The notes below the pieces were generated by a model, which saw only the letters and a list, made by a program, of their open reading frames with translations, was not told the origin of the DNA and did not search any database. A stretch of 64,000 bases of DNA from Marinoscillum pacificum. Its GTDB lineage: Bacteria; Bacteroidota; Bacteroidia; Cytophagales; Cyclobacteriaceae. This document shows positions 30,382-38,115 of the stretch, in pieces. The stretch lies in NCBI RefSeq assembly GCF_024714495.1, contig NZ_JAMZMJ010000005.1, positions 124,001 through 188,000 of the forward strand. The letters are read 5' to 3'. The position numbers were made by a program, and so were the translations under genes. Each line of letters starts with the position of its first letter. The first letter of the stretch is position 1.

Positions 30382-30576
30382 ATGTCATCACTCATTACAT
30401 CAGTAGTTGTCATTGTTTCGCTCATGCTTGTTTGGAGCATCGTTCAGCGATTTTGGAAGCAGGCTTTCCCTGAAGATGTGGTGAACGATGATGCCCTGGC
30501 AGGACGTGACAGTTGTGGAAACTGTACGTGCTCAGGGACCTGTAGTATCAAAGCACAATTGCATCAAAAACATTAA
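30382..30576 (+). CDS. Small Cys-rich membrane protein in rnf cluster
   Basis: 64 residues. One membrane helix (ITSVVVIVSLMLVWSIV) and a C-terminal tail with four Cys in DSCGNCTCSGTC. The layout resembles the small FeoB-associated Cys-rich membrane proteins. Encoded 11 bp before the ferredoxin-NAD(P) reductase gene. It may bind a metal or Fe-S cluster, or dock the reductase to the membrane; none of this is shown by the sequence. Confidence 0.7.
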   Translation: MSSLITSVVVIVSLMLVWSIVQRFWKQAFPEDVVNDDALAGRDSCGNCTCSGTCSIKAQLHQKH

Positions 30577-30587
30577 CAAATACAATC

Positions 30588-31445
30588 ATGTCACATTTAG
30601 CAGATCTAGATCAACGCCCACATTTTCATGCTAAGGTGAAGCAGTCCAAAAGACTCACACCAGCAGAAGCTGATGAAATAAGAGAAATCACGCTGGAAGT
30701 TCAGGAACCAAACTTTGACTGTGCAGTCGATCAAAGTTTTGGGGTATTGGTGCCACACGAAAGTGAGTTTGGCACTTCGTTTCATCACCGACTATACAGC
30801 GTCGCTGATTTGCCAGACAAAAAATCAGGTAAGCAGACTTTGAAAATGCTGGTCAAACGATGTGCTTATGTGGACGAATTTAGCGGTGAGCAGTACCCAG
30901 GCGTAGCGTCCAGTTTCCTTTGTGATCGTCAACCTGGAGATCGTATTTTATTAACAGGACCTCACGGACTTCCTTTTGAGGTTCCTGAAGACAAAACTGC
31001 AAACTTGATCCTCATCGGTATGGGTACAGGCATTGCTCCATTCCGTGCTTTCATCAAACACATCTACCACAATGTGAAAGATTGGGAAGGCAAAATCAAA
31101 CTGTTTTATGGCGCTAAAAGTGGTCTAGAAGTGCTCTACATGAATGACCAGGAGGATGACTTAAAGAACTACTACGATCAGGAAACTTTTGAAGCCATTC
31201 AGGCACTAAGCCCAAGACCACACATGAATGATCCTATTGCACTGGAAGAAGCCCTAACAGATCGCACCAAAGACATTTTGGAAATGCTCAACCAAACCAA
31301 TACGTACATCTATTTGGCTGGTTATGAGCAAGTAAAAGAGTTGCTAGACAAAGCCTTTTCGACCATCATGCAATCCAATGAGAAATGGCTATTGCGTAAA
31401 GCAGAACTGATTGCTGGTAAGAAATGGGCAGAGATTATTTATTAG
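30588..31445 (+). CDS. Ferredoxin-NAD(P)H reductase, plant-type FNR family
   Basis: 285 residues. FAD site HRLYSVAD (RxYS) near 67-73, a second FAD contact around GVASSFLCD, the NAD(P) motif GMGTGIAPFRAF near 146-157, and the C-terminal aromatic of KKWAEIIY, which stacks on the flavin in FNRs. It moves electrons between reduced ferredoxin and NADP(H) in the cytoplasm. Sitting between rnfA and rnfB, it gives the cluster a soluble route parallel to Rnf. Substrate preference for NADP over NAD is likely but not proven. Confidence 0.88.
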   Translation: MSHLADLDQRPHFHAKVKQSKRLTPAEADEIREITLEVQEPNFDCAVDQSFGVLVPHESEFGTSFHHRLYSVADLPDKKSGKQTLKMLVKRCAYVDEFSGEQYPGVASSFLCDRQPGDRILLTGPHGLPFEVPEDKTANLILIGMGTGIAPFRAFIKHIYHNVKDWEGKIKLFYGAKSGLEVLYMNDQEDDLKNYYDQETFEAIQALSPRPHMNDPIALEEALTDRTKDILEMLNQTNTYIYLAGYEQVKELLDKAFSTIMQSNEKWLLRKAELIAGKKWAEIIY

Positions 31446-31470
31446 GAATAAGAAATTGATATTCGACTGT

Positions 31471-31566
31471 GTCAGGAAGTTAAGGGAATTGCTTTGACTA
31501 TCCTCATCCTAAATCCTTCTCCTCGAAGGAGAAGGACTTTTTTTAAGAGGTCTTAACTTCCTAACA
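31471..31566. repeat. Nested inverted repeat / terminator between FNR gene and rnfB
   Basis: Outer imperfect arms (GTCAGGAAGTTAAG at 31471 and CTTAACTTCCTAACAG at 31552) enclose a perfect 10-bp hairpin TCCTTCTCCT / AGGAGAAGGA (31514-31536) followed by seven T. The inner part is a good plus-strand intrinsic terminator, so rnfB may be transcribed at a lower level or from its own promoter. The nested design looks like a small mobile repeat. Confidence 0.72.
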
Positions 31567-31606
31567 GACTGCCAAATTGAATTATTGCTCATAAACTAAA
31601 GAAATC

Positions 31607-32470
31607 ATGATTGTTCTCATTGCTTTAGGTACACTAGGAGGTCTTACATTGCTGCTGGCCATCATGCTAATGGTGGCGAATAAGAAGCTATATATATACG
31701 AAGACCCTCGAATAGATCAGGTAGATGATATGCTCCCACATGCAAACTGTGGTGCATGTGGCTACCCCGGATGTCGACCGTTTGCTGAGGCGCTGGTGTC
31801 TGGGAAGGTCTTGCCTGGTAAGTGTACCGTAAGCAGTGATGAGTCCAGAGAACAAATTGCCAACTACCTGGGGGTGGCGCTGGGTAGTGAGGACAAACAA
31901 GTGGCACGACTTGCCTGTGCCGGAGGAATTAATGTGGCCAGAAACAAAGCGGAGTATAAGGGTCTTCAAAGTTGTAAGGCAGCCTCGTTGGTATCCGGGG
32001 GCGGCAAAGGGTGCTTTTGGGGCTGCCTTGGTTTTGGGGATTGTGAAAAATCCTGTGACTTTGATGCCATCCACATGAACCAGTATGGCTTACCGGTAGT
32101 AGATCTGGACAAATGTACCGCCTGCGGCGACTGTGTGGAGACCTGCCCAAAAGACCTCTTCTCCATCCAACCGATGAAGAACCATCTGTGGGTGGCCTGT
32201 AAGAACCTGGAACATGGCGATGCGGTACTGGAAGACTGTGCGGTAGGCTGTACGGCTTGTGGCAAATGCGCCATGGATGTACCGGGCATCATCAGCATCC
32301 AGCAAAACATTCCAATCATCGATTATAGCATGGGACAACAATCCATAGCTGCCATTCAGCGCTGCCCTACGGGCGCAATTGTCTGGCAAAACAACGACGG
32401 CTCAGTCACCAAAGGCGCTGAAAGCAAGAAAATCATTCGCCAAGGGAAGTTGGAGATGGCTGGGAGTTGA
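31607..32470 (+). CDS. rnfB: Rnf complex subunit B, polyferredoxin
   Basis: 287 residues. N-terminal membrane anchor (1-22), then a 4Fe-4S domain with CGACGYPGCRPFAEA and a distal Cys (GKCTVSS), then ferredoxin-like segments: CFWGCLGFGDCEKSC, CTACGDCVETCP (a full motif) and CTACGKCAMDVPG, where the fourth Cys expected after the motif is replaced. Electron entry site for ferredoxin into Rnf. In many genomes rnfB starts the operon; here it is last, behind the reductase and a terminator-like repeat. Confidence 0.94.
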   Translation: MIVLIALGTLGGLTLLLAIMLMVANKKLYIYEDPRIDQVDDMLPHANCGACGYPGCRPFAEALVSGKVLPGKCTVSSDESREQIANYLGVALGSEDKQVARLACAGGINVARNKAEYKGLQSCKAASLVSGGGKGCFWGCLGFGDCEKSCDFDAIHMNQYGLPVVDLDKCTACGDCVETCPKDLFSIQPMKNHLWVACKNLEHGDAVLEDCAVGCTACGKCAMDVPGIISIQQNIPIIDYSMGQQSIAAIQRCPTGAIVWQNNDGSVTKGAESKKIIRQGKLEMAGS

Positions 32471-32471
32471 C

Positions 32472-32535
32472 GGACTATGTCCGATAGTCCTATATATGTC
32501 ATGTTTTACTGCAACAGTAGCTCGGTTGTACCGAG
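32472..32535. repeat. Two hairpins after rnfB
   Basis: GGACTAT / ATAGTCC (32472-32490, 5-base loop) and CTCGGT / ACCGAG (32521-32535, 3-base loop). Neither is followed by a strong T run, so they are listed as inverted repeats that may end or protect the rnf transcript. Confidence 0.5.
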
Positions 32536-32852
32536 TGAAAGCTATTTAAAGAGCCTGGGGCTCAGGATATTTTGACCCTTCATTTTTGCCTTGATGCAAA
32601 AACGAAGCAAAAAAATCAAGGCTGTGAATAAATTCCTGAAATTCGGTCCATTCAGACAATGAATCCAAAATCGCACCGGCGACCCGATCCCTTCGGTCAG
32701 ACAGTGGATTCAAAACAATTTTCATTGGCCGAATTTCTTTTAGAAAATTATTCAAGGCCATTCAAAATCACTAAATCAGTTCATTAATTAACCTCCCTTG
32801 CCAGGAGTCCATTAAGAGAGTGGAAATCTTCAGGACCTAATCAACACCCCTA
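32536..32852. other. Non-coding stretch after rnfB, repeat-like
   Basis: No convincing gene. A 71-codon minus-strand frame (32546-32761) is open but resembles no protein and has the look of a frame through a dispersed intergenic repeat. It leads directly into the repeat at 32853. Confidence 0.45.
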
Positions 32853-32985
32853 CGTCATTACGAACAAGCCTGAATAGGCATGATAAAGTAATCTCACTGA
32901 AATGAGAATACACTTTACTGCTTTATGGGATTCCTGCCCTACCCCGGCAGGCAAGCTTCGCAGGGCACCCGGCTAGGGAATGACG
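32853..32985. repeat. Dispersed repeat with CGTCATT / AATGACG ends
   Basis: 133-bp unit bounded by CGTCATT (32853) and AATGACG (32979-32985), with inner GC-rich palindromic pieces around GGGATTCCTGCC and GGCAGGCAAGC. Intergenic repeats with these ends are widespread in Bacteroidota genomes. A fragment with the same CCTACGCAGGAATGACG end lies on the other side of the IS110 element (34291-34307). Confidence 0.65.
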
Positions 32986-33026
32986 ATTCGTTGAAAAATG
33001 CCATGGCTACCCGACCAGTCCCGATA

Positions 33027-33239
33027 GTTACCTTAGGTTTGTCCTTTGAAGAAATCAATGTTTTGTAGTTATAATTGAAGACCTGCCAGCGACCCAGCGA
33101 TAGCTTTAGATGTTAAGGATCTAACCCGATATTTGGGACTGACAGGATTCAAGAACCAAGACCTGTATAAGATATCAGACAAACCTGTTAAGGTTATTAG
33201 GTAAAGGCTCTTTTACTTCAATTATCTAATCCTAAAACT
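33027..33239 (+). ncRNA. Candidate bridge RNA region of the IS110 element
   Basis: In IS110-family elements the non-coding end next to the transposase start encodes a structured bridge RNA whose two loops pair with donor and target DNA. This 213-bp leader is in that position, has no reading frame, and contains stem-forming pieces such as AACC-n5-GGTT near 33183 and GTAAAGGCTCTTTTAC near 33203. Assignment is by position and family knowledge, not by a solved fold. Confidence 0.45.
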
Positions 33240-34241
33240 ATGAATTTTGAATCAGTAATCGGTATCGATGTAAGTAAGTTAACCCTGGATATTGCGTTGA
33301 TTACGCAAGATGCGGAAGTGGAAAGTTTTAGAATTGAAAATAGATCAGAATCGATCCTAAGATTTTTCAAAAGTCTTTCAAAAAGGATAGATATAAATAG
33401 GTTATTGATTTGTGCAGAGCATACTGGGCATTATTGCTACCCGCTACGTAAGGCATGCTTAGAAAAGGGGTATTATCTATGGATTGAAGGGGGTGCAGAA
33501 ATCAAGCAGAGGTCAGGAGTTACCAGATATAAGAATGATAAGGTTGATGCAATTCGAATTGCTGATTATGCTAAAAGGTATCAGGACAAAGCAGAAAGAC
33601 AAAGAATTGAAGATGAGAAACTGGAGTCAATTAGATCTTTATCCAGCGAGCGAGAATTATTTATTAAAGAACGTGCTAAATACAAGACACAATTAAAGGA
33701 TTTAAAAGGGTTTATCGATGAAGGGCTTTATAAAGCCAGAAGTAAGCGTCTTAAAAAGCAGGTAAATTCTTTGTCAGAATTGATTAAAGAAATAGATAAA
33801 CAGATTAAGCAAATTTTGGAGAGTAGTGAAAAACTGGCAAATCAAAAGGTGATCCTTACTTCAATTGGTGGAATAGGTGATCAAGTAGCTATTAAAACAA
33901 TAATAGCTACTGGTGGATTTGTCAAATTTAGCTCTGGACGGAAATTTGCCTGTCACGTAGGGGTAGCTCCTTTTTCATTCGAATCAGGTAGCAGTCAAAG
34001 ATCTAGGCGAAAAACCTCATTTAAGACCAATATGGACTTGAAAAAAATGTTCCATATGGCAGCCCTCTCAGCAATAAAAATGAAAGGAGAGTTTAAAGAC
34101 TATTTTGAACGGAAAGTTGCTGAAGGAAAAAATAAAATGACTGTGATTAATGCGGTAAGGGCAAAACTGATCAATAGAATTTTTGCTCTAGTTCGTGACA
34201 ACAGATTAAATCAAAAAAATTACAATATTAACCTTGTCTAA
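33240..34241 (+). CDS. IS110-family transposase (DEDD recombinase)
   Basis: 333 residues, full family length and intact. The N-terminal RuvC-like DEDD domain shows GIDVSKLTLD (first Asp), CAEHTGHY (Glu) and KNDKVDAIRIADYA (Asp pair). A coiled-coil linker follows at about 130-195, and the C-terminal Transposase_20 domain has LTSIGGIGDQVA, FACHVGVAPFSFESGSS, with the catalytic Ser in the SGSS region. No frameshift, so the element may still be active. It would be guided by the RNA encoded just upstream. Confidence 0.95.
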   Translation: MNFESVIGIDVSKLTLDIALITQDAEVESFRIENRSESILRFFKSLSKRIDINRLLICAEHTGHYCYPLRKACLEKGYYLWIEGGAEIKQRSGVTRYKNDKVDAIRIADYAKRYQDKAERQRIEDEKLESIRSLSSERELFIKERAKYKTQLKDLKGFIDEGLYKARSKRLKKQVNSLSELIKEIDKQIKQILESSEKLANQKVILTSIGGIGDQVAIKTIIATGGFVKFSSGRKFACHVGVAPFSFESGSSQRSRRKTSFKTNMDLKKMFHMAALSAIKMKGEFKDYFERKVAEGKNKMTVINAVRAKLINRIFALVRDNRLNQKNYNINLV

Positions 34242-34284
34242 TCCATAAGAATATCGGGACGGGTAAAAACATGGCATATGAGCA

Positions 34285-34350
34285 TACATGCCTACGCAGG
34301 AATGACGGTTAACCCAAAGCCTCTCCCCCTTAAGGGGGATTAAAGGGGGT
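34285..34350. repeat. Dispersed repeat fragments right of the IS110 element
   Basis: A CATGCCTACGCAGGAATGACG end (34287-34307) in the same orientation as the left-hand repeat, followed by a second piece built on the perfect palindrome CCCCCTTAAGGGGG (34325-34338) and AAAGGGGGT. Both look like parts of common intergenic repeats. Confidence 0.55.
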
Positions 34351-34352
34351 TG

Positions 34353-34386
34353 AAAACAAAAAAGGTCCCAACGAAAGCTGAGACCT
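34353..34386 (-). terminator. Minus-strand intrinsic terminator with no annotated gene
   Basis: On the minus strand AGGTCTCAG-CTTTCG-TTGGGACCT forms a 9-bp stem with two G-U pairs, followed by TTTTTTGTTTT (A-rich 34353-34362 on the plus strand). No minus-strand protein gene lies upstream within 800 bp. Confidence 0.65.
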
Positions 34387-34510
34387 GTCTGCAAACAGTA
34401 TAAATCGAATTAAAGAAGTGTGTTCAAGTAAGAATGATCGGTGACACGACTGTAGCTGGTCACCGATCAATGTTTAACCGTAACATATAGAATTCACCGT
34501 CATCTATATA
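34353..34510 (-). ncRNA. Candidate small RNA on the minus strand
   Basis: A TACTTTTG box (34517-34524) matching the Bacteroidota -7 consensus TAnnTTTG lies about 150 bp before the orphan terminator. Between them is a perfect 10-bp hairpin GATCGGTGAC / GTCACCGATC (34436-34468) and no reading frame. No good -33 TTG is present. It is not recognised as 6S, tmRNA or SRP RNA. Confidence 0.35.
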
Positions 34511-35177
34511 TGAATACAAAAGTAGAACCACCTTACATCGTTAACTATCACTTTTCCGTCAAATAGTATGACAAAAACGACATGCAGCATTTAGACATAT
34601 TAACCTAATAGCAGTACAAAATGGAATGGGTTGTATTTGCTTTGACCATTGTCCTGAACAATTGTGGTGTGGTGATTATCTCAGGAGTAGATTGGGACAA
34701 CCGATTCTATATTCCTATGGAAAGCGGAATTGTAGTATTATCTGGATATGGAGCGGATAAGGTGATCCAGGAAAGTATCAACTACATTTTCAATTCAGGC
34801 AATGAAGCTTAAAGCCTTTCGGTAGACCTTCGTAACCATACTATTCCACCAGCTATTCTTCCTGGGATAGTATTTGTCAATGGCGATGTTTTTCATTTGG
34901 CTCATGGTTGTCTTTGAGTTTTATATGATGATCTATGCAAAAGTACGAAGAGTATTTATAATAGTTTTCAATGAAACGTTGTATTTACAATTATTTACAT
35001 AATCATAACATCATTTTGTTACGATATAAATAACTAAACAAGCACTTCGTTAAATACTACATAATTGATAATCCGCAGAAATCCATTACTTATTTCTCCC
35101 AAAAAATCAAATTCAATATTTTATTCTGAAGATTGAGGTAACTGGAAATAGAATTGATTGCATCTGCAGGAAAGCGA
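34511..35177. other. Intergenic stretch between IS110 region and pectin locus
   Basis: No convincing gene. It contains a 63-codon plus-strand frame (34621-34812) and a 36-codon minus-strand frame (34795-34905), the latter preceded by another TACTTTTG box (34938-34945); neither resembles a known protein. The right part is very AT-rich. Confidence 0.45.
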
Positions 35178-36356
35178 TTATTCCTGGTCCTGTAGTTTAA
35201 TTAATTCAGATATTGGAATAACTGTAATCTGCACATCTTCCTTGTTAGTAGCGTACCCAACATAGACGTGATCTTTCCAAACTATACTTTTAGGATAGCT
35301 GTAACCTACTCTCTTGTATTTGCCCTCATATCGCAAAGGCTGCAAGTCATCTGGTGATCCACTTCTCAATAGAATGGCCTGCTCAAAAACATCCCCAGCA
35401 GAACTCAGATAAATGGCCAATGGAATTCTGGTTTTGCTACCGGATGGATTGAATACCATGAATGCTGTGCCATGTGGAAGATTTCCAGCAGACTGTTTGG
35501 AACGTGAGTCTGGAATATCCGTCAGTTCAGGGTTCGTCCAGTTTTCTCCACCATCATGACTAATGGATGCGAGCTTTTGAAAGCTACCTGATTGATCACG
35601 AAAGATCATCACCACTCTTCCATCCTTTCGCACAAACCAACTCGGCTCCAACTCACGACTCATTTCTTCTTTGAATAGCAGGTTATTCATGTTTCCCTGA
35701 GTCCATCCTGTTATCCCCAAAGGATCAATAGTGTAATATGGTTTCGTATGCAATCCTGTCTGCACATGGAAAGCTGTTAGCAACCGTGAAGAAGTCAATT
35801 GTCTTAAGTCCTGTTCGATGATTCCTGCAATCCGATTCCCCTGATCACCAAGCACCCAGTCCGGTTGACTCCAGCTAACTCCATCCGTAGACAGCATGTA
35901 TTGAGTAAAACCTCCTTTAGGTTGAATCGAGTCCGGCCAAACATTGATAAACGCCACCAGCGTATCTCCGTGAGACCACCAGCCTCCGCTCGTGGTAAAC
36001 CCTTCATTCCATTCATTGGTTAAAGGCGTTGGTTCACTCCAATGTATCAAATCTGCACTGTAGCTATAATAAACCTTTGTTTCGGGAGCATCTTCATCTC
36101 TCCAGGAACTTTGCCACATAGCATAGAGCTTGTCCTTAAACGGATACAAGACCACTCCATGATTGTATTTATGATCATCGCTATCTGGCGCAAAAACTGT
36201 GTACGTCTCAACTCCTGGCAAGTAGTCTAAACCTAGGGTTTCAGGTTGAGAAGGATCCAATTGGACTGTTGTAGATATAGGGGTTTGTTGTGCAAAAGAA
36301 AAAAGGGTGAAAAGAAGACATAATACTAACAGTCCTATTTCACCCAGCAACTTCAT
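35178..36356 (-). CDS. Secreted BNR/sialidase-like beta-propeller protein, last gene of uronate operon
   Basis: 392 residues. Signal peptide (1-22, LLVLCLLFTLFSFAQQ) and a six-bladed sialidase-type propeller with Asp-box-like turns (SADLIHWSEP, STDGVSWSQP, SHDGGENWTNP). The catalytic Arg triad and Tyr/Glu pair of true GH33 sialidases cannot be placed with confidence. It follows dctM by 12 bp in an operon for uronate uptake and breakdown, so a glycosidase or lyase acting on a pectin side chain is more likely than a sialidase. Family assignment is only at fold level. Confidence 0.7.
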   Translation of the reverse strand: MKLLGEIGLLVLCLLFTLFSFAQQTPISTTVQLDPSQPETLGLDYLPGVETYTVFAPDSDDHKYNHGVVLYPFKDKLYAMWQSSWRDEDAPETKVYYSYSADLIHWSEPTPLTNEWNEGFTTSGGWWSHGDTLVAFINVWPDSIQPKGGFTQYMLSTDGVSWSQPDWVLGDQGNRIAGIIEQDLRQLTSSRLLTAFHVQTGLHTKPYYTIDPLGITGWTQGNMNNLLFKEEMSRELEPSWFVRKDGRVVMIFRDQSGSFQKLASISHDGGENWTNPELTDIPDSRSKQSAGNLPHGTAFMVFNPSGSKTRIPLAIYLSSAGDVFEQAILLRSGSPDDLQPLRYEGKYKRVGYSYPKSIVWKDHVYVGYATNKEDVQITVIPISELIKLQDQE

Positions 36357-36368
36357 ATCTAATCGCTA

Positions 36369-37664
36369 TTAGAATCCAAATACCCTAGGTAACCAAAGTG
36401 TCAAATCCGGCACATAGGTTACTAAAAGCAGCACTGCGATCATGGTAATAAACAGTGGGATCAATGGTTTGAGTACTTTCTCTATTCGAATATTGGCAAC
36501 GCTACATCCAATAAACAAGACACTACCAACTGGAGGCGTACATAAACCAATACAAAGATTCAACACCATCACTATACCAAAGTGAATCGGATCCATTCCT
36601 AGTTTAGTCACCACAGGAAGGAAGATCGGAGTGAAAATCAAAACCGCAGGCGTCATGTCCATGAAGATTCCTACGAAGAGTAAGATCAAGTTGATAATAA
36701 CCAGAATGACCACTGGATTGTCACTAAGTCCAATCAATAGGTTACTTACCTCCTGAGGAATGTTCTCATAGGACATCACCCAGGACATGCCCATAGAAGT
36801 ACCAATTAGCAACATCACTATAGCCGTTGTTAGCACGGAATCCTCCAAAATCTTCGGAAGATCTTTGATCTTGACTTCCTTGTAAATCATGGAAAGCACT
36901 AGGGTATACAATACAGCTATGGCCGATGCTTCGGTAGCGGTAAATATTCCGGCTACAATCCCTCCGATCACTATGATCAAAAGCAACAAACTTGGGAAAG
37001 CAGCTAAAAATTTCTTCAATCCTTCTTTCAAAGATTCTCTCGAATCTCCTTTATAGCCACGTTTCATGGAGTAAACAGCAGCAACTGCCATCAAAGCAAC
37101 CCCAAGCAATATTCCTGGAACATAACCAGCCATGAACAGCGCAGCAATTGACACACCACCACTCGCCAATGAATAGACGATCAAAATGTTGCTTGGAGGA
37201 ATAATCAAACCTGTAGTGGAGCTTGTTATATTAATAGCCGCACTGAATTCTTTGTTGTAGCCTTCCTTTTCCATTCTTGGCCCCATGAAGCCACCAATTG
37301 CCGAAGCGGCAGCTGCTGCTGAACCAGATATTGCTCCAAAGAGCATACACGCCAGAATGTTTACAAACGCCAATCCTCCAGGAAGTGGCCCTACCAATAC
37401 TTTTGCAAAATCAACCAAACGCCTGGCAATACCACCCCGATTCATCAATTGACCAGATAGTACGAAAAACGGAATCGCCAGTAAGGCAAAACTATCCAAC
37501 CCTGTCGCCATTCTTTGCGCCAACGTGGTGAACGCAGTAATCGAAGGCATGGAAATGATCAAAGTGAGTGCTGAGGATAATCCGATGGAATAGGCCACAG
37601 GAACACCTATTGCCAACAGCACCAGGAAACTTAATACGAGGATTAATACTTCAGTTAGTGCCAT
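36369..37664 (-). CDS. dctM: TRAP transporter large permease (DctM family)
   Basis: 431 residues from ATG 37664 (TTG 37670 is two codons upstream), about twelve membrane segments. DctM signatures are FALLAIPFFVLSGQLMNRGG and ASAIGGFMGPRMEKEGY. It is the ion-driven translocation subunit that works with DctP and DctQ. The start overlaps dctQ by 14 bp. Context indicates uronates or short unsaturated pectin products as the substrate. Confidence 0.95.
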   Translation of the reverse strand: MALTEVLILVLSFLVLLAIGVPVAYSIGLSSALTLIISMPSITAFTTLAQRMATGLDSFALLAIPFFVLSGQLMNRGGIARRLVDFAKVLVGPLPGGLAFVNILACMLFGAISGSAAAAASAIGGFMGPRMEKEGYNKEFSAAINITSSTTGLIIPPSNILIVYSLASGGVSIAALFMAGYVPGILLGVALMAVAAVYSMKRGYKGDSRESLKEGLKKFLAAFPSLLLLIIVIGGIVAGIFTATEASAIAVLYTLVLSMIYKEVKIKDLPKILEDSVLTTAIVMLLIGTSMGMSWVMSYENIPQEVSNLLIGLSDNPVVILVIINLILLFVGIFMDMTPAVLIFTPIFLPVVTKLGMDPIHFGIVMVLNLCIGLCTPPVGSVLFIGCSVANIRIEKVLKPLIPLFITMIAVLLLVTYVPDLTLWLPRVFGF

Positions 37665-38115
37665 TGTCAATCAAATAATTAGATATGGAATAATAAATGA
37701 TGAAAATTCCGCTTATTGGGATAACCATATATATATAACCCAATGGGATCTGTAAACTTGGAGATAGCTGTTCTAATAGCAAGGTCAGATACACCAAACG
37801 ACCTCCTCCTATCACCATAACAGTTACTACAAAAAGCACAACCAATGATGTAATGACCAATGAAAGCCGCTGTTTGCTCTTCCCTTCCAGTTTATTCGGA
37901 AGCAGATCTATGGCCAGGTGAAGTTTCTTTCCAGACGCATAAGCTGCTCCTAACAAACCCACCCAAATCAATAAGTAATTGGCTAATTCATCTGTGAAAA
38001 TACTTGGCGAGCCCAGCAAATAACGAGAGGCTACCTGCCACAAGACATTCAACACCATGATGCCCATCAAGAAGGCAACAATGGATCCGAGTATTTTATC
38101 AATTCTTTCTCTCAT
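37651..38115 (-). CDS. dctQ: TRAP transporter small permease (DctQ family)
   Basis: 154 residues, four membrane helices. The family signature WVGLLGAAYASGKKLHLAID is present at about 52-71. It bridges the substrate-binding protein and DctM. ATGA overlap with dctP upstream. Confidence 0.93.
   Translation of the reverse strand: MRERIDKILGSIVAFLMGIMVLNVLWQVASRYLLGSPSIFTDELANYLLIWVGLLGAAYASGKKLHLAIDLLPNKLEGKSKQRLSLVITSLVVLFVVTVMVIGGGRLVYLTLLLEQLSPSLQIPLGYIYMVIPISGIFIIYYSISNYLIDNGTN

Larger units (their letters stand above)
32998..34277 (+). mobile_element. IS110-family insertion sequence (approximate bounds)
   Basis: One transposase gene with about 210 bp of upstream non-coding DNA and almost no downstream DNA, the usual IS110 design. 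It is bracketed by an imperfect inverted repeat: ATGCCATGGCTACCCGACC and GTCCCGATA at 32998-33026, and its reverse complement at 34252-34277 (TATCGGGACGGGTAAAAAC, ATGGCAT). IS110 elements make no target duplication and usually lack terminal repeats, so exact ends cannot be fixed by eye; the true element may be a few tens of bases shorter. Confidence 0.7.

Noticed and set aside
32546-32761. 71-codon minus-strand frame after rnfB
   Set aside because: Lies in repeat-like intergenic DNA, resembles no protein and has no start context.
33240-34241. IS110 transposase as a carrier that brought the pectin locus
   Set aside because: Only one copy is seen and none at the other end; no evidence of a composite element.
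34621-34812. 63-codon plus-strand frame as a gene
   Set aside because: Hydrophobic but unrecognised, no promoter or ribosome site, in a strip of repeats; kept only as an observation.
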